A DNA stretch of 45,000 nt, from contig LUCW03000136.1 of NCBI GenBank assembly GCA_001586965.3, positions 1-45,000 of the forward strand. Reading direction: 5' to 3'. Source of the stretch: Sphaeroforma sirkka. Lineage: Eukaryota > Opisthokonta > Ichthyosporea > Ichthyophonida. Of the stretch, positions 23,732 through 45,000 are shown piece after piece. Below the pieces are notes generated by a model, which did not search any database, was not told the DNA's origin, and saw only the letters and a program-made list of their open reading frames with translations. The position numbers and the translations under genes are program-made. Each line of letters starts with the position of its first letter. The stretch's first letter is position 1.

Positions 23732-25099
23732 ATCTCAATGGATCAAAGAAACTCAGACAGAACTATGTGGCTCTGACGATTCTGACAGCCGTGATGAGAA
23801 TCGAGCATGCGCGCGGATTTCGCCAAGTTGAAGCTATCTATCGCGAACAAACATCACCTCGGTATTCGATGATATGTAATATTTGCTATCACCGATTAAC
23901 ATACTATTCAGTATTAGGAGCAACTATTCAACCCTGCCCGATGCATATACGAGGGTATGGTACATAAATGTGCGAGCGAATCCAGTATTATTTTCTTCTT
24001 TGCTAGTGTGTATAGACCCTGTGTAACTTTCAGTGGCACACGAAGTATCCTAATACACACATAAACTCCGTGCACTTAAATTTAAAATTACGCATTTCTT
24101 GTTTCCGCGGATACCTACTAAAACGAATAACAAACATGATGAGTGTGTAGTTTGTGATATTCCCTTTCTTGGGCGTATCCGAAAAGGGCAAATGGTTCGG
24201 TGAAGCCAAGTATCAGGCTCTATATAGTACTTTGTCAGTACTATATGAGTATTGATTTTGCAATAATATACCTTGATTCAATATTCAAATAGATCACACG
24301 AGACCACCTTTTCACTAGCACTCCAAGGACTGAGAACTACTGAACTAAGAGGCTGAACAAGTTCAATCGTCTATCTAAATCGCGAGACATTCTCTCAAAA
24401 TGATATTTGGTACTTCAGTCTTCAAGTTTTAGATTTTAGAAGTCTTATTGTTTGGAATAATCGTGGGTAAAAATGATATGGTACGGACTGTTCGAATCGG
24501 TGTAAAATTCGAACTAGTGTAACATATAGGCTATCCAATATACAAAGCTATACCCCATGCCATACACAAGACTTTAGAAAAAATTGAGATGCATTTAATG
24601 TATATTTGAGCAGATCACGTTCGACAGTGGACAAACGCTCAACTGGGTAAATAGACTACAATCCAATTGACAACATACAAAATCGCCTCAAATAGTCATG
24701 CTTCCGTGTAGCTACGAAATCATACAAAATGTAGCTGGATTGCAATTGTGTGGACCACTTTCGAAAGTGGTAGTTCATACCCTGATAACTAGTTCGCCAT
24801 TTTGCATGGCCAAAGCACTAAATCACACACGCAAATGAACATATGCACAACGCCTTTGAGAGAAGTATTGGCAACCTTACCTTTCACACAGCGATCTGAC
24901 GCTGCAGCACTCATTATGAAAAATCTCGAGATATCCCACTCTACCTGTACTACAGCTTCCTTATACCGCTTTGATGATCTACCGAGCGACCCGCTCGGAT
25001 GTATTTACGATAGCAACACATGATGCGTAATTAAAAGTTTTCACTACACCATAGTACATGCAATGTCCACAGTAAAGGATTAAAGGTCAAAATCATTCA

Positions 25100-25255
25100 G
25101 TGTCAACAGTCGCTGTCAGTCTGTCATTATGTCAGAAAAAGTCATTAGGAAGCTGACACTTTTGCCTGTCGGCCTGTCGCAAAGTTGCAAACTCATGACG
25201 GTCTCCAGGCTCCGGCCTCCAGAGTCCAGAGCCCCCAGACTTTTATATATAAATG
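25100..25255 (+). promoter_or_regulatory. Promoter-like patch: repeated TGTCAG-type motifs then TATATATAAA
   Basis: Short TGTC/GTCAG-type motifs recur from about 25100 to 25195, followed by a C/A/G-rich stretch with repeated TCCAG and a TATA-like box at 25244-25253. The 15-mer TTTTATATATAAATG here is identical to one before the sugar transporter at 44023-44037. No gene clearly starts just downstream (ATGGCC at 25253 runs into a stop after six codons), so this may be a distal or retired promoter. Confidence 0.3.
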
Positions 25256-25291
25256 GCCGTCAATGGTTATTAGTTCAAAGCATACGCCCAA

Positions 25292-25712
25292 CGTTATAAC
25301 GTAAATATATGCGAGGTGGAATGGGTCTGACCTATTCTGAACAATAGGATGAAACAAATTATTTATACTGAACCTCTGCGCCAAACAACTGCACCCACAT
25401 TCAACATATAGGACCAATTCAAAGCAACCGCTCGTATTTAAACTTAAAATGAATTGATTTCTATACGTAAAAGCAGCAAACCTCCTTTATAGCAGTAGCC
25501 GTGTTCGCTCAATGTTATATCGTATACGTGGTAGAAGGGTCGGACCTATTATAGGACTATAGAATGAAACTGAGGATATATACTGCACCTCAAAATCTAG
25601 CAACCGTACCCACATGAGACATATTTATACATGGGAACAATTTATGTATAAACGTTAAAAGATACTGATTTTTATACTTTATACCAAAAAAGCAGCAAAC
25701 TCTATGAAACAG
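25292..25712. repeat. Diverged tandem duplication, two units of about 220 bp
   Basis: Unit 1 (about 25292-25495) and unit 2 (about 25513-25712) share the order GTTATA-CGTA, GGTCTGACCTATT (GGTCGGACCTATT), AGGATGAAAC (AGAATGAAAC), ACTG-ACCTC, ACCCACAT, then AAAAGCAGCAAAC. Identity is moderate, with indels. No coding potential is seen in either unit. Confidence 0.6.
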
Positions 25713-26479
25713 GTTGGTTATGGCGTTATGCTACGTAAATAAATAGCAGTACATATTTGCCACTCGCCACTCCCGTAGTAACCGAGTTCATAATTTTAAA
25801 CAATGTAAAAAAAAATGTCTAAATTTTGTTTTATTTTAAAAAAGGCTAACACGCTAAACACATAAATAAATACAAAAATTGCATAGCCCTCTATAAATGC
25901 AGGGCGATACAGCCTGGCAGGAATGATGACAAAATAAAATGTAAAATCTGGTCATCAATACTCGTTTGTTTTTTATTGTTTTTTTTTAAAAACAAATGCC
26001 TATTTCGTGAGTTTTACACAAGTTATTTATGCAAATATTGAGCATTGTCGTAAATATTTTCATGTATCAAATTCCCCCTAATAACATGGACACTCCCGAA
26101 ATCAGTGAGACGCGAGTCTCCCACTCACAGTGTCAGAGACTCAGAGCCACAGTGTCCCCGTCGGCACTCGGCACTGTCGGAGTCTGAACTTCTGAAGTCT
26201 CTTACGACACTCTCCCTTGTTCTATGGAATCTGGACAACGGTTGTAAAATAAATATATTATGCCCGTTTGGAGGCCCATAAAGTGTGCAACTGCGAAACC
26301 GTTTTGGGCGGGTTTCTGACTTTCAGTGCAGCATATCTATTCTCATCATTTCTCTCTAAATTTACAGAACTTCTTTGGCAAGTTGGTACGCGTTGGATAT
26401 TAACGCTTGGCATTTATATCAACGCTCGGTAATTAGTATTGAGTGCCTTTGAAGCCCTACATAGGTAGATACATTCAAA

Positions 26480-38939
<12,460 letters not shown>

Positions 38940-39577
38940 GACCCTCGGTCAAGGTATTGTATGACAACCGGCGACGCTTGTTGAACTATAAAGCTACAAT
39001 CGCAGTAGTTACAGTGGTTGCTCACATAGTTGAACCCCACGCATCGTACATAAACGTGGGTTTTGCTCCACGTTTGTAGATGACAGGCTGGTTCAGGTGA
39101 CATTGACGCTCGAAGGTCAGAGATGGCAGTGACAACTCAGTTAGCGCCAATATATGGCATCGCCAACTCGATGAGATACTTGTTGACGTAGCATATAGGC
39201 TCACCATATGGGGTCAAGATATCTCTGTGAGGTCCTTTGAGAGCACAGATGTGCTGCACAAGTGTGGGCGGGCCTCTGATCGGGATGCAGCCCAAGGGCT
39301 AACGTTCGACCGAAATCCGGTTGGCGCAATACTATCATGCGGTATATGTGCCTGTTTTATGCCTTGAAAACTTCAGTGCCTCGGCCGCTAAGGGCTGGTG
39401 TTGTGAGTTGGGAAACACTCACCAATAGAAATGGAGTATAAAGAAATCTTTCATCAGCCTGTATACCGATGCAGAGGTCACCCCATTGGCTTCCAAGAAT
39501 GTCTGCAAATCGCTAAGGTACATATTACTAGGATTTTTGTCTTCCTGACCGTGTAAATATACCACTTGCATGTCTTA
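38940..39577. other. Convergent gap, possible C-terminal exons of the helicase-fold gene
   Basis: An ATG-less plus-strand frame stays open over 39107-39367 and reads like protein (for example D-E-I-L-V-D-V-A-Y-R-L-T-I-W-G). If the last exon of the helicase-fold gene is spliced at 38935 (TCCTT|GTGAGA), then 39121-39341 and 39475-39548 join in phase with GT-AG borders and end 29 bases before the DNAJC17 stop. This would extend the protein to 1,414 residues. Otherwise the gap is plain 3' flank. Confidence 0.35.
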
Positions 39578-43235
<3,658 letters not shown>

Positions 43236-44087
43236 CGTGTTTTTTTCCTAAACACGAATCGAGGTTGTCGGTTCAGTTGCACACTTCGAATGGATGAGAC
43301 TGGTTGTTGCACCACCAGACTTGATGTGTTCGTATTCTAAAGGGATTTTTGTGTTACAGGCACCATACTATTTTATAATACATACTTATTGTAAAAAAAC
43401 AAATACTCTGTCAAAATAAATTTGATATCATAATAAAGTACGCTCACGGGCCCACATTGTCATTATTTATTCTGTTTTGGCGGTAAATGCCACGGATCTC
43501 CCCAATAGTCAATACATTCTGACGTATTTTTTTAATCATCACTATCATTGGTTGAAATTCAGCGTACATAGCATACATATTTCTTCAGTATCGATTTGAG
43601 ACAAAAAAATTGAAGTGTCGTAAATTCTTTTAATTTCCACCTTCTAATGCTAATTTACGATGTTGTCGAAGAAACCTGATTTCTGCTCGAGGCCCAAATC
43701 TAGAGGGTCATGTTTCTACATATCTCAAACAGGGTTGAAACTAAAATAATATTTGCACCAAGCGACCTAATAATAGTTCTCAAATAGCTGGGGCTTTTAT
43801 TACGTCTCTTGTTTTAGCATAATTCTTAAAATTTCAGAAAGAATTTACGGGATTGTCGTTTATTACTACAAAATTTCAATGACACTTAGCAACGATGTGC
43901 ACTATTTATTATTTTGCAGTTGTGCACTCTCTCCGTCTCACGTCTGTGACCCACAGATCTGTGACCTGTGTTCAGTCACAGTCTCGCAGAATCTTGTTGT
44001 CAACGCTGTAGATGTGCCTGTATTTTATATATAAATGTATAAAACACCTCTTAAAATCAAATACCGACCCGCACTCAATCAGTGAAG
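43236..44087. promoter_or_regulatory. Shared divergent promoter region of DNAJC17 and the sugar transporter
   Basis: The two genes start 853 bases apart and point away from each other. The region is AT-rich, except for a patch at 43918-44010 in which GTCTG, CTGTGAC and GTCAC-type motifs recur. This is followed by a TATA-like box before the transporter. No open frame longer than about 70 codons with sensible composition is present apart from antisense shadow of DNAJC17 exon 1. Confidence 0.5.
44026..44035 (+). promoter_or_regulatory. TATA-like box of the sugar transporter gene
   Basis: TATATATAAA lies 53-62 bases upstream of the ATG at 44088 and just downstream of a patch of repeated GTC/GAC motifs. 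The surrounding 15-mer TTTTATATATAAATG also occurs at 25241-25255. Confidence 0.4.
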
Positions 44088-45000
44088 ATGGCGGCAGAGC
44101 CAACTAAGAACGAGATTGTATTCGCTATTGTAGCCTATTCGCTATGTTCTGGAACACTGCTTCTTCTAAACAAGGTAGTGCTGCACTTCATACCTCTGCC
44201 CGCGTTAATCACCCTGTGCCAACTGGTGATGGCCATATGTATTGTATATGGTATCAAAACCCTCAAGCTGGCGGAGGTCAATGAATTCGATCTGGAGAAG
44301 CTCGTACCGTACGCGTACTACACCATTGCCTTCGTATCAGGCATATACGCTAATATGCGCGCGCTTCAGACGTGCAACGTGGAAACCGTTATCGTTTTCC
44401 GTGCCCTGACCCCTCTGGCGGTGTCGTTTTTAGATTTCGCATGTTTGGGAAGAGAAAGTCCTTCTGCGCGGTCGATGATCTCTATGATAAGTATAGTTAT
44501 TGGAGCTGCCGTGTATGTATCTGATGACATGGAATTCGCGGTTGAAGGCACTGCGGCGTATACTTGGGTAATTATATACTTCCTAGCCATTTGTGCGGAG
44601 ATGACATACGGTAAAAAGCTGGTTTCTGACGTGGACTTGACACTTTCTGGGTCGGTGCTGTACACCAACACGCTTGCGATCCTCCCATTCCTATTCTTGT
44701 TTCTGTCCACCAGTGAATTGTCCGTGCTTACCTCTGAAGCGCCTATGGAGTCCTGGCCTTTCCTAGGCTGGGTGGTACTTGTGGCCTCCGGTGCAGTTGG
44801 GGCTGGTATTGGGTATTCGGGCTGGAATTGTAGACACAAGGTTTCAGCTACGAGCTTCACAATCATCGGTGTCATCAACAAATTCTTGACGGTGATGTTG
44901 AACATCATCATCTGGGATAAGCACGCGAGCACTATCAGTCTGTGCGGATTAATTATATGTTTAGTGGCCGGCTCTTTCTATCGACAGGCACCACTTCGTG
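44088..45000 (+). CDS. GDP-mannose-type nucleotide-sugar transporter (SLC35/GONST-like), partial
   Basis: The frame is open from the ATG at 44088 to the right window edge (304 codons, no stop, no intron needed); the 3' end lies outside. It is a very hydrophobic multi-pass protein of the drug/metabolite transporter superfamily. Family blocks include L-L-L-L-N-K-V-V-L, Y-A-N-M-R-A-L-Q, N-V-E-T-V-I-V-F-R-A-L-T-P-L and, late in the protein, G-V-I-N-K, which matches the G-A-L-N-K nucleotide-binding motif of GDP-mannose transporters such as yeast Vrg4 and plant GONST proteins. It would move a GDP-sugar into the Golgi lumen in exchange for GMP. The ATG context (AAGATGG) is favourable. Which GDP-sugar it carries cannot be read from sequence. 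The lack of introns over 0.9 kb contrasts with all neighbours. Confidence 0.9.
   Translation, partial: MAAEPTKNEIVFAIVAYSLCSGTLLLLNKVVLHFIPLPALITLCQLVMAICIVYGIKTLKLAEVNEFDLEKLVPYAYYTIAFVSGIYANMRALQTCNVETVIVFRALTPLAVSFLDFACLGRESPSARSMISMISIVIGAAVYVSDDMEFAVEGTAAYTWVIIYFLAICAEMTYGKKLVSDVDLTLSGSVLYTNTLAILPFLFLFLSTSELSVLTSEAPMESWPFLGWVVLVASGAVGAGIGYSGWNCRHKVSATSFTIIGVINKFLTVMLNIIIWDKHASTISLCGLIICLVAGSFYRQAPLR

Larger units (their letters stand above)
23732..26479. other. Divergent intergenic region between CWH43 and the helicase-fold gene
   Basis: Both flanking genes start outward from here, so promoters are expected. It holds two GTC/GAC-motif patches (25100-25215, 26090-26215), a TATA-like box (25244-25253) and a diverged tandem duplication (25292-25712). 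An open frame at 24802-25023 (about 73 codons) has no recognised domain and no supported splice partners. The rest is AT-rich with stops in all frames. Confidence 0.45.

Overview
This window is nuclear DNA of an intron-rich eukaryote. No prokaryotic operons, rRNA or tRNA genes or CRISPR arrays were seen. The genes have many GT-AG introns of about 40 to 1,640 bases, and long (TA)n, (TG)n and (GATA)n tracts fill introns and spacers. The gene set (an animal-type CWH43, a DNAJC17 with an RRM, a PLAC8-like Cys-rich protein, a non-vertebrate-type AANAT) fits an opisthokont. A unicellular holozoan such as an ichthyosporean is my best guess. That is inference, not something the sequence proves.

Layout. 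1-6103: most of a broken Ty3/gypsy LTR retrotransposon on the minus strand; its 5' LTR (5782-6103) is unusual in ending in 66-bp inverted repeats. 6104-7892: spacer with decayed open frames. 7893-12170 (minus): an 11-exon gene whose exons join in phase into a 499-residue protein with an AANAT-like GNAT acetyltransferase followed by a complete PhzF/PBLD-type isomerase. This fusion is the most interesting item. 13070-13764 and 17217-17935: two arms of a diverged inverted duplication. The right arm holds the 3' end of a five-exon PLAC8-like gene (15281-17556, plus); the left arm is a dead copy cut off at a TA tract. 19398-23731 (minus): a complete ten-exon CWH43/PGAP2IP gene, 682 residues. 26480-38939 (plus): a gene of about 21 exons for a 1,317-residue protein with Gln-rich regions and a C-terminal Pif1-like SF1 helicase fold. 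Its Walker A is intact, but the Walker B Glu and the motif VI Arg are not found. 39578-43235 (minus): a complete six-exon DNAJC17 gene. 44088 to the right edge (plus): the start of an apparently intronless GDP-sugar transporter gene.

The host genes do not form one pathway. CWH43 (GPI-anchor lipid remodelling) and the nucleotide-sugar transporter both serve the secretory pathway. DNAJC17 is linked to the spliceosome in other eukaryotes. The helicase-fold gene seems to have grown by tandem duplication inside its introns: introns 1 and 15 carry decayed copies of the segment around their own 5' splice site, and intron 7 carries a 70-bp minisatellite. All exon models were built by hand from splice motifs, phase and family resemblance, and no alignment or transcript data were available. 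The 5' and 3' untranslated ends are not defined.
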